23,229 nucleotides of DNA from an uncultured Bacteroidales bacterium. GTDB taxonomy: Bacteria > Bacteroidota > Bacteroidia > Bacteroidales > Bacteroidaceae. Below are positions 8,340 to 17,251 of the stretch, in pieces (within the stretch, counting starts at the first letter, position 1; each line of letters begins with the position of its first letter). The notes beneath the pieces were generated by a model. That model saw nothing but the letters and a program-made list of their open reading frames with translations, ran no database searches and was not told where the DNA came from. The DNA lies in the NCBI GenBank assembly GCA_947367415.1, contig CANBEE010000004.1, positions 1 to 23,229 on the forward strand, read 5' to 3'. The position numbers and the translations under genes were made by a program.

Positions 8340-10364
8340 ATGAAACTAAGATTCATTAAAAATATCGCTATAGCTGCCGTTGCCGTACTGGCACTGGGAA
8401 GCTGTAGAGAACAAATCGACGAAGGTGCCCGCTATACCTTTACAGGACATACCATCGCCTCATTCTTGGAAGAGAATGAAGATGTATATAGCAGCTTCAT
8501 CGAGATTTTGACCCGAGGAGGACGTTTCAGCCTGATGAAGGCATACGGAACATATACCTGCTTTGCACCGACCAACGATGCTATAGCACGCTACCTCTTC
8601 GAGCAGGATTCAATCTATCAGGCTTCATTGGTAGACGACAATCCCGACGACATTGTTTGGACAGGCGTTACCTCACCCGAGCTGAGCGAGCTCTCAGACT
8701 CTATGTGTAAGGTAATCTCACAGACTCACCTTCTCCCCTTGGTGTATCTGACAACAGACATGGAGGGCGACATCATCCCCACCATGAACATGAACGACCG
8801 TTACCTCAGCCTCAGCTACGACGTGGATGAGAACAACCTCAACGTGTTGCTTATCAACGGTACCGGTAAGATTATTGCCAAGGACGAAGAGGTAGAGAAT
8901 GGTGTGGTACATACCATCGCTACGGTATTGAACCCCTCAACCAACACTATCCCTGCACAGATCAAAGAGCACGACTACTTCCACATCATCAGTGAAGCTA
9001 TCGCGCAGACAGGTTATGACGACAAGTTGCAGCTTTATAAGGACGAGAGCTATACAGAGGGTGACCTTAAGGCTCCTGGTATCTATAAAGATAGCCCCTT
9101 GTGCCCCTATCCTGCTAACCGCTACTTCGGATACACCGCATTCTTGGAGCCCGATCAGGTATTCTACGATGCAGGCATCTACAACTTTGAAGACCTCAAG
9201 GCAAAGTGTGCTGAATGGTATCCCGAAGCTGATGTCAATGCTCCGCTCACAAGCGCAGAAAACCCCGTGAACCAGTTTGTAGGTTATCACCTCTTGGATA
9301 GAAAGCTCGCCTACTCACGTTTGGTATGCTACAAGATTAACCCGCACGCAAACTTCAATTCAGAAAAGGACTTGGTAAACTTCTCTGACCGTAACGAGTA
9401 CTACGAAACACTGAATGGCCGTTTGATGAAGTTGACCATGCCGAGAAGCAATCCTAAGTATCAGACTACCATCCTTATCAACTACTCCAAGGATACAGAT
9501 GCTTCGGTTAATCACTACATGAATACTATCGTACATAATCCCGAAGACTTCAAAATGCTGAACGATTCACTTTATGCAGACTTCGCACCTCAAGCACTGA
9601 ATGGTACCATCCATACTATCGACAAGATTTTGTTGTACAACGAGGATGTAATGGCTGGCCGTGTACTCAACACCATCATTCGTGTAGACTTTTCTGCCCT
9701 TTGTTCAGAGATGACCAACAACGACATCCGCTGGAACTACTTCACACACAGTAGCGACGGTGAGGTTTACATTCCCCACACCTACTGCAAGAACATGAAG
9801 GTATTGACCAAAGAAAGTAGAGTTTACTACTTGTCACCGCACACCAGCTGGGCCAACTATCAGGGCGATGAGATGATGACTTTGGGCGCATTTGACTTCG
9901 CATACAAGTTGCCTCCTGTACCCGCAGGTACCTACGAAATCCGTATGGGCTACTCAGCCAACTCACGGAGACACATCATACAGTTCTACGTCGACAACGA
10001 AGTTGCCGGTATTCCCGTAGACCTCAGAATCATGGGTTCAAACCCCACCATCAACTGGGTTGCTGATTCAAGAACAGAAGATGAGGGTGTTCAGAACGAC
10101 AAGGAAATGAAGAACCGTGGCTACTTGAAAGGCCCGATTACCTTCCGTAACACCTCTGAATCGGGATTGGCAAGAGACTACGACGGTGACCTCCGCAAGG
10201 TAATTACCACCAAGTACCTCACAGCTGGTGAACACTGGCTCCGCTTCAAGAACGTAAATGAAAATGACGACGGTAACGCACAGTTCATGCACGACTACAT
10301 TGAAATCGTGCCCATATCATTCATCCGCAATGAGAATTTGACTTTGAGCGAGAAACGTCAATAA
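8340..10364 (+). CDS. FAS1-domain surface lipoprotein with C-terminal beta-sandwich-like module
   Basis: 674 residues. The signal peptide ends in the lipobox LGSC (Cys22), followed by REQIDE. The first FAS1 unit spans about residues 33-200, with the diagnostic strand YTCFAPTNDAI and the closing NGVVHTIATVL. A second, degraded FAS1 unit lies at about 202-445, with YTAFLEPDQVF and LNGTIHTIDKILL. From about 446 to 660 a different, beta-rich module follows, with PVPAGTYEIRMGYSANS and LTAGEHWLRFKNVNEND. It resembles jelly-roll or carbohydrate-binding-type folds, but I cannot name its family with certainty. The position next to SusD in Bacteroidetes loci is often occupied by an accessory surface glycan-binding protein, so ligand capture for the first SusCD pair is a reasonable inference. 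No enzymatic residues are apparent. Confidence 0.85.
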   Translation: MKLRFIKNIAIAAVAVLALGSCREQIDEGARYTFTGHTIASFLEENEDVYSSFIEILTRGGRFSLMKAYGTYTCFAPTNDAIARYLFEQDSIYQASLVDDNPDDIVWTGVTSPELSELSDSMCKVISQTHLLPLVYLTTDMEGDIIPTMNMNDRYLSLSYDVDENNLNVLLINGTGKIIAKDEEVENGVVHTIATVLNPSTNTIPAQIKEHDYFHIISEAIAQTGYDDKLQLYKDESYTEGDLKAPGIYKDSPLCPYPANRYFGYTAFLEPDQVFYDAGIYNFEDLKAKCAEWYPEADVNAPLTSAENPVNQFVGYHLLDRKLAYSRLVCYKINPHANFNSEKDLVNFSDRNEYYETLNGRLMKLTMPRSNPKYQTTILINYSKDTDASVNHYMNTIVHNPEDFKMLNDSLYADFAPQALNGTIHTIDKILLYNEDVMAGRVLNTIIRVDFSALCSEMTNNDIRWNYFTHSSDGEVYIPHTYCKNMKVLTKESRVYYLSPHTSWANYQGDEMMTLGAFDFAYKLPPVPAGTYEIRMGYSANSRRHIIQFYVDNEVAGIPVDLRIMGSNPTINWVADSRTEDEGVQNDKEMKNRGYLKGPITFRNTSESGLARDYDGDLRKVITTKYLTAGEHWLRFKNVNENDDGNAQFMHDYIEIVPISFIRNENLTLSEKRQ

Positions 10365-10399
10365 TGAATAAGAATATAAAGCACACACTTTCATTATGA
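10364..10399 (+). other. Possible 11-codon mini-ORF bridging two FAS1 genes
   Basis: The stop codon of the upstream FAS1 gene overlaps an ATG as TAATG. That ATG opens the peptide MNKNIKHTLSL. Its TGA (10397-10399) overlaps the next gene's start as ATGA. The chain of overlaps would allow termination-reinitiation across the 31-bp gap. The peptide has no recognisable features, and chance occurrence is possible. Confidence 0.25.
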
Positions 10400-12054
10400 A
10401 AAGAAGAAATATTGTATTAAAGACTCTGACATGCGGCATCGCTGCATTGGCCATGACAGCATGTACAGACACTTGGGACAACCACTACCAGCCCAAGACA
10501 GAATTGAATGCCACTGAAACACTTTGGGATCTTATCGAAGCCGACCCTCAACTGACTCAGTTTGAAGAGTTCGTTAAGGCTACAGGATACGATGAGCAGC
10601 TCAAGCAGAACCGTTTCTACACCATCTGGGCACCCGTTGATGGTTCAGAGTACTACACAACCCATCCGTTGAACGTAAGCGACAGCATGATCAACGTATA
10701 CAAACTGGAGTTTGTAGAGAACCACATCGCCGACTATAATCATACAGCCAGCGGCAGCATGAGCAACAACTTGGTGAAGATGATTAACGGAAAGTATAAC
10801 CGCTTTGAAGGAAGCACCGATAACTATACATTCAAAGGGGTAGCTGTAACACCAGACTACAACATCGCAGCCAAGAACGGTCTGTTGCACAAGATTGATG
10901 GTTACGCTATCTTTACTGCCAATGTTTGGGAATATTTGGCAAAGGTTGACTCAATCTCACTGCTCAACGGTTTCTTGAAGTCATACGACGAAATCATCTT
11001 TGATGAGTTCAATAGTGTGGAAGGCCCCACAGTAGGTGGTCAGGTGACCTATCTCGACTCTGTTGTCATCGAGCATAACCCTTGGTTTGAGCGCATCGGA
11101 CAGCTCAACCGTGAGGACAGTTCTTACACCATGTTCGCTCCGACCAACAAGGCATGGAGAGAGATATACGACAAGGCAAAGAACTATTTCGTGTACGACA
11201 ACCAGACTGCCGACAGAGACTCTATGCAGGATGTAATGACCAAGGACTTCCTCTGCCGCTTCCTTGTGTTCAGCGACAGATTGCAAAAGAGTCCTCAGGA
11301 TTCAATGGTAGCCTACTGCTACACCAACATGACAGGCTATGGAAGAATGCAAAGAGAGGTATTCAAAGGAGATGACCTGGAGAAGCTTCATAGCAACCTC
11401 GTTGAAAGCATTAAGCTCAGTAACGGTACATTGAACATCGTAGACAGCTACAACTACCGTACATTCTGGCACGACACACTCCGCGTAGAGGGCGAAAGTC
11501 TGCTCGGTAAGCCTGAAGGCGTTAACGATGAAGAATACCAGCAGTCAAACAAGACCTTCTATACACTCAGCAGAGACAGTGTTGCAAAGTACAGACAGAC
11601 CTCAAACGGTTCTATCGGTGTTTACAAACCTTTAACTGAAACAGGTAACCCGAAGCTGAGATTCACCATTGACAATGTATTGTCAGCCAAGTACCGTATC
11701 AAGGTGGTATTCGTACCTGCTAATTACGTTAACCCGAGAGACACCGTATTCCTCCCCAACAAGTTCAATGCCAACCTGTATTACAGAGATGCAAGCGGCA
11801 AGAAGTCTAAAGCATTGTCACTGGGTAAGAATATTACAAACAATCCCTACGCTGTGGATACTGTAACACTGGTACCTGACAAGGCAGAAGAGGGCGTTGA
11901 CTACTTCGAATTCCCCGTAAACGAGTTCAACCTAAGTTCTGGTACACAAACATGCACTCAACTTGAAATCCAAGGTAAGGTAGGTTCACGTGAGACAGAA
12001 TTCGACCGTGTATTCCGTATCGACCAGGTATTCCTTGAACCAGTTACAGAATAA
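10396..12054 (+). CDS. FAS1-domain surface lipoprotein (third in the operon)
   Basis: 552 residues. The signal peptide ends MTAC (Cys23) and continues TDTWDNHY, an N-terminus commonly seen in Bacteroides fasciclin lipoproteins. The first FAS1 unit is at about residues 38-178, with YTIWAPVDGSEYY and KNGLLHKIDGYAIF. The second is at about 183-395, with SYTMFAPTNKAW. Residues of about 400-550 form a beta-rich tail with alternating hydrophobic strands (AKYRIKVVFVPANY, FRIDQVFLEPV). That tail may be a jelly-roll-like module comparable in position to the tail of the preceding FAS1 protein. The gene sits 29 bp before the second SusC gene and is probably co-translated with it. The role is inferred to be surface ligand binding or scaffold; no catalytic motif is seen. 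Confidence 0.85.
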   Translation: MKRRNIVLKTLTCGIAALAMTACTDTWDNHYQPKTELNATETLWDLIEADPQLTQFEEFVKATGYDEQLKQNRFYTIWAPVDGSEYYTTHPLNVSDSMINVYKLEFVENHIADYNHTASGSMSNNLVKMINGKYNRFEGSTDNYTFKGVAVTPDYNIAAKNGLLHKIDGYAIFTANVWEYLAKVDSISLLNGFLKSYDEIIFDEFNSVEGPTVGGQVTYLDSVVIEHNPWFERIGQLNREDSSYTMFAPTNKAWREIYDKAKNYFVYDNQTADRDSMQDVMTKDFLCRFLVFSDRLQKSPQDSMVAYCYTNMTGYGRMQREVFKGDDLEKLHSNLVESIKLSNGTLNIVDSYNYRTFWHDTLRVEGESLLGKPEGVNDEEYQQSNKTFYTLSRDSVAKYRQTSNGSIGVYKPLTETGNPKLRFTIDNVLSAKYRIKVVFVPANYVNPRDTVFLPNKFNANLYYRDASGKKSKALSLGKNITNNPYAVDTVTLVPDKAEEGVDYFEFPVNEFNLSSGTQTCTQLEIQGKVGSRETEFDRVFRIDQVFLEPVTE

Positions 12055-12083
12055 TGTTCCTATAACACTAAAAAGTAAAGACG

Positions 12084-15000
12084 ATGAAAACATATAATTA
12101 TATACAACCTCGGTTTGTAGCATTCCTCACCTGCTTGGCTCTGTTTTTGGGAACAGGTTCGGTAAACGCTCAATCAACCGATGCAGAAGCTGCCGAAAAA
12201 CAAGTAGTTTCTGAAAAATTAGAAGAGATTGTAGGTACAGTCATCGACGCAACAACAAAAGAGCCTGTTGCCGGTGTACGTGTAGAGGCTTTGAACAACA
12301 ACCGCTACACAGCCATGACCAAGCCCGACGGATCATTCAGCATCAAGATTCCTGCTTATGTGGTATCGCTGTATGTATCTACTCCCGGTTACGAGAGTGT
12401 AATCATCAAGGCTCGTCAGAGTGGTGCCATTCAGGTAGCTCTCTATGATGAGAAGTTCAGCTCATTCGTTGAGAACGGTTTTGAAATCACAGCCAAGAAC
12501 GAGGCCACTATCGACATGTCAAAGGCTACCACAGTAGAGACAGAGATTCAGAACAAGCTCGGTGCCGATGTACGCACCATCACACGTTCAGGTACCGTAG
12601 GTATCGGCGGTTTGATGATGATGCAGGGTATCAACACACTCAATGCATCAGCACAGCCCCTGATTGTACTGAACGGTGTTATTCAGGACCTGCAGGACAG
12701 CTACGATGCTATCCACGAAGGTTTCTTCAACAACACCTTGTCAGCCATCGACGTTAACGATATCGAGAAGATTACCATACTCAAGAACGGTACATCTATC
12801 TATGGTGCAAAGGGTGCCAATGGCGTTATCCTTATCGACACCAAGCGTGGTCACAGCATGGCAACACGCATCGATGCTCAGGCATTTGCCAGCTACACCA
12901 TGGCTCCCCGTCTGCCCCAGATGATGAACGCAGAGCAGTATCGTATCTACGCTAATGAGTTGATGGGCGACATCGCTACAGACAAAACTCGCTTCCCCTT
13001 CCTTTGGGATCATGACAACTACTACTACAACATGTATCACAATGAGACAAACTGGAGCGACTATATCTACCAGAACTCTTTGGCTCAGAACTACCGCGTA
13101 AACGTACAGGGTGGTGACGAAGCTGCCATGTATAACTTCTCATTGGGCTTCGCAGATGGTGCCAGCACAATCAAGAACAATGACTTCAACCGTCTGAACA
13201 TCCGCTTCAACACTGACATAAACTTGTCAAAAATCTTGAAGACACGTTTCGACATCTCTTACAGCCGTATCGTTCGTAACCTCCGTGACGACGGTATCCA
13301 AGAAGATTTGGCATCAAGCCCCATGGTATCACCGGGCTTCCTATCACTCATCAAGGCTCCCTTCTTGAACCCCTACCGTTACAACAACTCTGGCGTGTTG
13401 ACCAACGCTTTGGAGAGCGCCGACAACTTCGCACAGTTTGGCGGTTCGCTCAACAACAACAGCACTATCAACAACAGCTATGCTAACCCGCTGTCAATCT
13501 TGGAATATGGTGAGGGTAACAACAAGAACAACCAGGAATACACTGTATTTGATGTAACCATCGCTCCTGAAATTGACCTCGGAAAGGGTCTTAAGGCCTC
13601 TACCCTGTTCAACTATACTTTGCACCGTGCAAACGAGAAGTACTTCCGTCCGATGACAGGTACACCTAACTTCCTTATCACAGGCTTGGGCTACACCCAG
13701 AATGAGGTACGTTCATTCTTCTCTAAGGAAGAGGCTATCTACAACGACACTCGCGTGACATGGGAGAAAAAGGCAGGTAACCACAACTTCAATGCATTCG
13801 GTGGCTTCCGCTTCTCTAACTTCGCTTACGACTCTGACTTCCAGTCTTGCCACAACACCGGTAATGACAAGTTGCCCGACGTTAAGTCTGAATATGACTA
13901 TGCTAGAACAGACGGTGAGGACAACGTATGGCGCAACATGAGCTACTACGCAAACCTCGACTATAACTTCCGCAACAAGTACTACCTGCAGGGTAGCGTA
14001 GCTGCTGAGACCTCTTCACGTTTCGGTAGAGAGACTGAAGGCGGTATCAAGCTTGGTGGTGTATGCTGGGGTATCTTCCCCTCATTGCAGGCAGGCTGGT
14101 TGGTATCATCTGAGCCCTTCTTCAACACCAATGCTATCCAGTACTTGAAACTGAGAGGTGGTATCGACTGGTCAGGTAACGACAACATCAGCAACAATGC
14201 TGCATTCGCTTACTTCAGCAACGTACAGTACTCAGGTACTTTGATGGGTGTTAAGTTGGCCAACATTGAGAACCAGTCTATCCAGTGGGAGACCACACGC
14301 CGTATCAACCTCGGCTTCGACTTGCAGACTCTCAACAACCGTCTGCGCATCTCTGGAGACTTCTTCCACAACACCACAGATAACCTGCTCACATTGAAGC
14401 AGCTGAACTACCTGACTGGTTTGGAATATTACTGGTGCAACGGCGGTGCATTGAACAATACCGGTGCTACCATCAACCTTACAGCACGCGCTATCAACAC
14501 AAAGAACTTGAAGTGGGAGGTTGGTGCAAGTGTAGGTACCTACAAGAACGAAATCACCAAGTTGCCTGACGGAACAACCTTCAAGAGCAACAAGGACGGT
14601 GACCTCTATGGCTACACAACCGATATCTACAATGCTACTATCCTCAGTGCAGTAGGTCAATCAGCAGGTGTTTTCTTCGGTTACGAGACCGACGGTGTAT
14701 ATGCTACAGCAGCCGATGTTCCAACAGTAAATGGTGAGCCTCTCTCAACACAGGACGTAAATACTGGTGTGAAGACCGCATTTGCCGCTGGTGACGTTAA
14801 GTTCATCGACCAGAATGGTGACAACATCATCAACCTGCAGGACCGCGTAATCATTGGTAACCCCAATCCTGACCTCTATGGCAACATCAGCAGCAGCTTG
14901 ATGTATAAGAACTTTACACTGAGCGCTACCCTTAACTACTCATTGGGCAACGACGTTTACAACTACCAGCGTTCATTGCTCGAGAGCGGTAGCAGCTTCT

Positions 15001-15356
15001 ACAACCAGACAACAGCAGTTACCAACCGTTGGCAAGCCGAAGGTGACGTGACAGATATGCCTCGCGCAATGTACGGCGACCCGAAGGGTAACAACCGTTT
15101 CTCAGACCGTTGGATTGAGGATGGCTCGTACCTCCGCTTGAAGGACATCACCCTCTCATACAATGTGCCCGTATCTGCAGCTTGGCTGCAAGGCCTCACC
15201 GTATGGTGCGCCGGTACAAACCTGTTGACATTGACCAAGTACCTCGGCAGCGATCCTGAATTCTCATTCAGCAACAACGTACTGTACCAAGGTATCGACA
15301 ATGGTCTTCTTGGCCAGAGCCGCAGCTTCCAGGTAGGTGTGAAGATTAACTTGTAA
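12084..15356 (+). CDS. SusC-like TonB-dependent transporter (second pair, divergent plug)
   Basis: 1090 residues. A signal peptide ends near VNA-QST (about residue 30). A charged linker follows, then a carboxypeptidase-regulatory-like domain at about 48-125 (IVGTVIDATTKEPVAGVRVE). The plug at about 140-260 is recognisable but divergent: near residue 229 it has ILKNGTSIYGAKGANGVILI instead of the usual LKDASA-x-A-IYGSRGANGVI. The barrel is of normal length and ends in SFQVGVKINL. The C-terminal third shares EGDVT-x-MPRAMY and SYLR blocks with the first SusC of this locus, but overall identity is clearly limited. It therefore looks like a distinct importer rather than a recent duplicate. Its SusD partner starts 20 bp downstream. 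Confidence 0.95.
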   Translation: MKTYNYIQPRFVAFLTCLALFLGTGSVNAQSTDAEAAEKQVVSEKLEEIVGTVIDATTKEPVAGVRVEALNNNRYTAMTKPDGSFSIKIPAYVVSLYVSTPGYESVIIKARQSGAIQVALYDEKFSSFVENGFEITAKNEATIDMSKATTVETEIQNKLGADVRTITRSGTVGIGGLMMMQGINTLNASAQPLIVLNGVIQDLQDSYDAIHEGFFNNTLSAIDVNDIEKITILKNGTSIYGAKGANGVILIDTKRGHSMATRIDAQAFASYTMAPRLPQMMNAEQYRIYANELMGDIATDKTRFPFLWDHDNYYYNMYHNETNWSDYIYQNSLAQNYRVNVQGGDEAAMYNFSLGFADGASTIKNNDFNRLNIRFNTDINLSKILKTRFDISYSRIVRNLRDDGIQEDLASSPMVSPGFLSLIKAPFLNPYRYNNSGVLTNALESADNFAQFGGSLNNNSTINNSYANPLSILEYGEGNNKNNQEYTVFDVTIAPEIDLGKGLKASTLFNYTLHRANEKYFRPMTGTPNFLITGLGYTQNEVRSFFSKEEAIYNDTRVTWEKKAGNHNFNAFGGFRFSNFAYDSDFQSCHNTGNDKLPDVKSEYDYARTDGEDNVWRNMSYYANLDYNFRNKYYLQGSVAAETSSRFGRETEGGIKLGGVCWGIFPSLQAGWLVSSEPFFNTNAIQYLKLRGGIDWSGNDNISNNAAFAYFSNVQYSGTLMGVKLANIENQSIQWETTRRINLGFDLQTLNNRLRISGDFFHNTTDNLLTLKQLNYLTGLEYYWCNGGALNNTGATINLTARAINTKNLKWEVGASVGTYKNEITKLPDGTTFKSNKDGDLYGYTTDIYNATILSAVGQSAGVFFGYETDGVYATAADVPTVNGEPLSTQDVNTGVKTAFAAGDVKFIDQNGDNIINLQDRVIIGNPNPDLYGNISSSLMYKNFTLSATLNYSLGNDVYNYQRSLLESGSSFYNQTTAVTNRWQAEGDVTDMPRAMYGDPKGNNRFSDRWIEDGSYLRLKDITLSYNVPVSAAWLQGLTVWCAGTNLLTLTKYLGSDPEFSFSNNVLYQGIDNGLLGQSRSFQVGVKINL

Positions 15357-15376
15357 TGTAAGAAACAACCATAAAA

Positions 15377-17155
15377 ATGATAAAGACAATGAAAAGCAAA
15401 TCAATCATAGGAGCAGCATTGGCCGCCATCTTCACACTTGGCGTAACAACCTCATGCGAAGATATGTTTGACATTGATTCAAGCCGTGTTATCATTGAAA
15501 GCGAACACAACTTGAACAGCACTGCCGACTCTGCTTATACCACATTGGGCATTTTGCAATCAATGCGTCAAATTGCCGACCGCTACGTTATCCTCGGTGA
15601 GGTGCGTGGTGACCTTGTAGAAATCAATGAGTACACCAAGACATCGCTCCGTAACCTGTCAGAGTTCAACTTCGAAGAGGACAATGAATACCTCAACGTA
15701 AGAGACTACTATGCAGTCATCAACAACTGTAACTACGCTTTGGCTAAGATTGACACCACCCTGTCACGCAACAATGAGCGTGTAATGGTGGATGAATATG
15801 CTGCCATCCTCGGAATCCGTGCATGGACATATCTGCAATTGGGCATCAACTATGGTAAGGTTCCCTACTATACCAACCCCATCACCACTGTGGAGGAGTC
15901 TGAGAGAGAGTATCCCGAGCTTGACATGAAGGGATTGGCTGCAGAGCTGATTCCCCAACTCATCCCATTCGTAGATTATGACCTCCCCGTTTTTGTCAAC
16001 TCAAGTAACATCAGCCAGAATGTATATCCTCCACTCCAGCTGATAGTGGCTGACCTCTACTTGTGGAGCGGTGACTATGCCAACGCATGTGCAACTTATC
16101 TGGACTATATGACCACTCATCCGCACTTTAACTTGCAGTATGGTCCTGCCGGCAATGCTGAAATCTTCAGAGGCTATATGGGTCTCAACGGTTCTTCTAT
16201 CCAGTTCATGCGCTCTGGCAACATCACAGGTACTGTAGTAATGAACTGGGATCCCTATCTGTACTACAGCAGCACAACAAGTGCTATTGGCTATGAGAAC
16301 CTTGCTTACATTACCATGGAGTCATCAAGCGCTCAAGGTACAGTATCTGAAGTAGGTAGCCTCTTCGTTTCTACCGACAACACTCATCCGCTGAATCCCT
16401 CAACCTATTGGCAGCAGCTGAATAAGAATCAAGCTTACTTCACCATGGGCAAGACCGCCGATGGCAGTGAGACAACTGAATATACAGTCAACACACAGGT
16501 AGGCGACCAGCGTGGTAAGTACTATTGGAAGGAACCCATGATTACCACTGAAGCCAATAACTCGTTTGAGGTATATGACAAGCTTACAGAATACTCTATA
16601 CCTGATGGTGCCAATATCGAATGTACTACACAGCAAATCAACATCTATCGCCGCTCTATCGTTTACCTCCGTGCAGCAGAAGCACTCAACGCTTTGGCAA
16701 ACGAAACACAGAACGACTCATTGGCAGTTATGTCATTCAACCTCTTGAAGGATGCATATAAGGTATTCTTCCCCAATGGCCACTTCTTGGAGAGCGACTT
16801 GCGTCCGGCATTTATTGGTGTACACGCAAGAGGTTGCGGTGATGTTCGTCTCGACACTGTAAACTATACACTGAAACCCGAAGCTATCGCACTGCGTCTG
16901 TACAACAATCCTGAGCAGGCAGTAACCTTCAACGATACTATCAACTACATCGATGAACTCATCATTGACGAGTTGGCACTCGAGGCATCACTCGAAGGTA
17001 ACCGTTTCGGTGACCTTATCCGCTTTGCTGAGCGTCGTGGCGAGCCTGAATTCCTGGCTAAGCGTGTAGCTTCAAGAAAGGGTGAAGGAGAAATGGACAA
17101 CGATTTGTATAACAAATTGCTGGACAAGACTCTCTGGTATCTCCCCTTGAAATAA
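15377..17155 (+). CDS. SusD-like surface lipoprotein (second pair, short C-terminus)
   Basis: 592 residues. The signal peptide ends TTSC (Cys27) followed by EDMFD. A second in-frame ATG four codons in (15389) is an equally plausible start and gives a slightly shorter signal peptide. SusD features include DYYAVINNCNYALAKID, the helical TPR-like region, YRRSIVYLRAAEALNALAN and LIIDELALEASLEGNRFGDL. The protein stops at LDKTLWYLPLK. The usual SusD tail after this strand (a P-x-x-E-x-x-x-NP-x-L-x-QN type motif, present in the first SusD here) is absent. Last gene of the operon, followed by a strong terminator. Expected role: lid and ligand binder of the second SusC. Confidence 0.93.
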   Translation: MIKTMKSKSIIGAALAAIFTLGVTTSCEDMFDIDSSRVIIESEHNLNSTADSAYTTLGILQSMRQIADRYVILGEVRGDLVEINEYTKTSLRNLSEFNFEEDNEYLNVRDYYAVINNCNYALAKIDTTLSRNNERVMVDEYAAILGIRAWTYLQLGINYGKVPYYTNPITTVEESEREYPELDMKGLAAELIPQLIPFVDYDLPVFVNSSNISQNVYPPLQLIVADLYLWSGDYANACATYLDYMTTHPHFNLQYGPAGNAEIFRGYMGLNGSSIQFMRSGNITGTVVMNWDPYLYYSSTTSAIGYENLAYITMESSSAQGTVSEVGSLFVSTDNTHPLNPSTYWQQLNKNQAYFTMGKTADGSETTEYTVNTQVGDQRGKYYWKEPMITTEANNSFEVYDKLTEYSIPDGANIECTTQQINIYRRSIVYLRAAEALNALANETQNDSLAVMSFNLLKDAYKVFFPNGHFLESDLRPAFIGVHARGCGDVRLDTVNYTLKPEAIALRLYNNPEQAVTFNDTINYIDELIIDELALEASLEGNRFGDLIRFAERRGEPEFLAKRVASRKGEGEMDNDLYNKLLDKTLWYLPLK

Positions 17156-17170
17156 ACTAAACTCAAACAT

Positions 17171-17210
17171 AAAGGTTGCTCCGAGTAAACGCTCGGAGCA
17201 ACCTTTCTTA
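17171..17210 (+). terminator. Rho-independent terminator of the FAS1/SusCD operon
   Basis: A perfect 15-bp inverted repeat pairs 17171-17185 (AAAGGTTGCTCCGAG) with 17192-17206 across a 6-nt loop. It is followed by CTTA, and the arm itself ends in TTT. It lies 16 bp after the last SusD stop codon. It should separate the operon from the amidase gene. Confidence 0.85.
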
Positions 17211-17251
17211 TAGTAACATACTATTATACCCACCTACTCTACTCTGAACAA

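Noticed and set aside
3136..17155. Recent tandem duplication of a SusCD pair
   Set aside because: The two SusC and two SusD proteins share only family-level motifs and differ in plug, domain borders and C-termini, so they are old paralogues or independent acquisitions.
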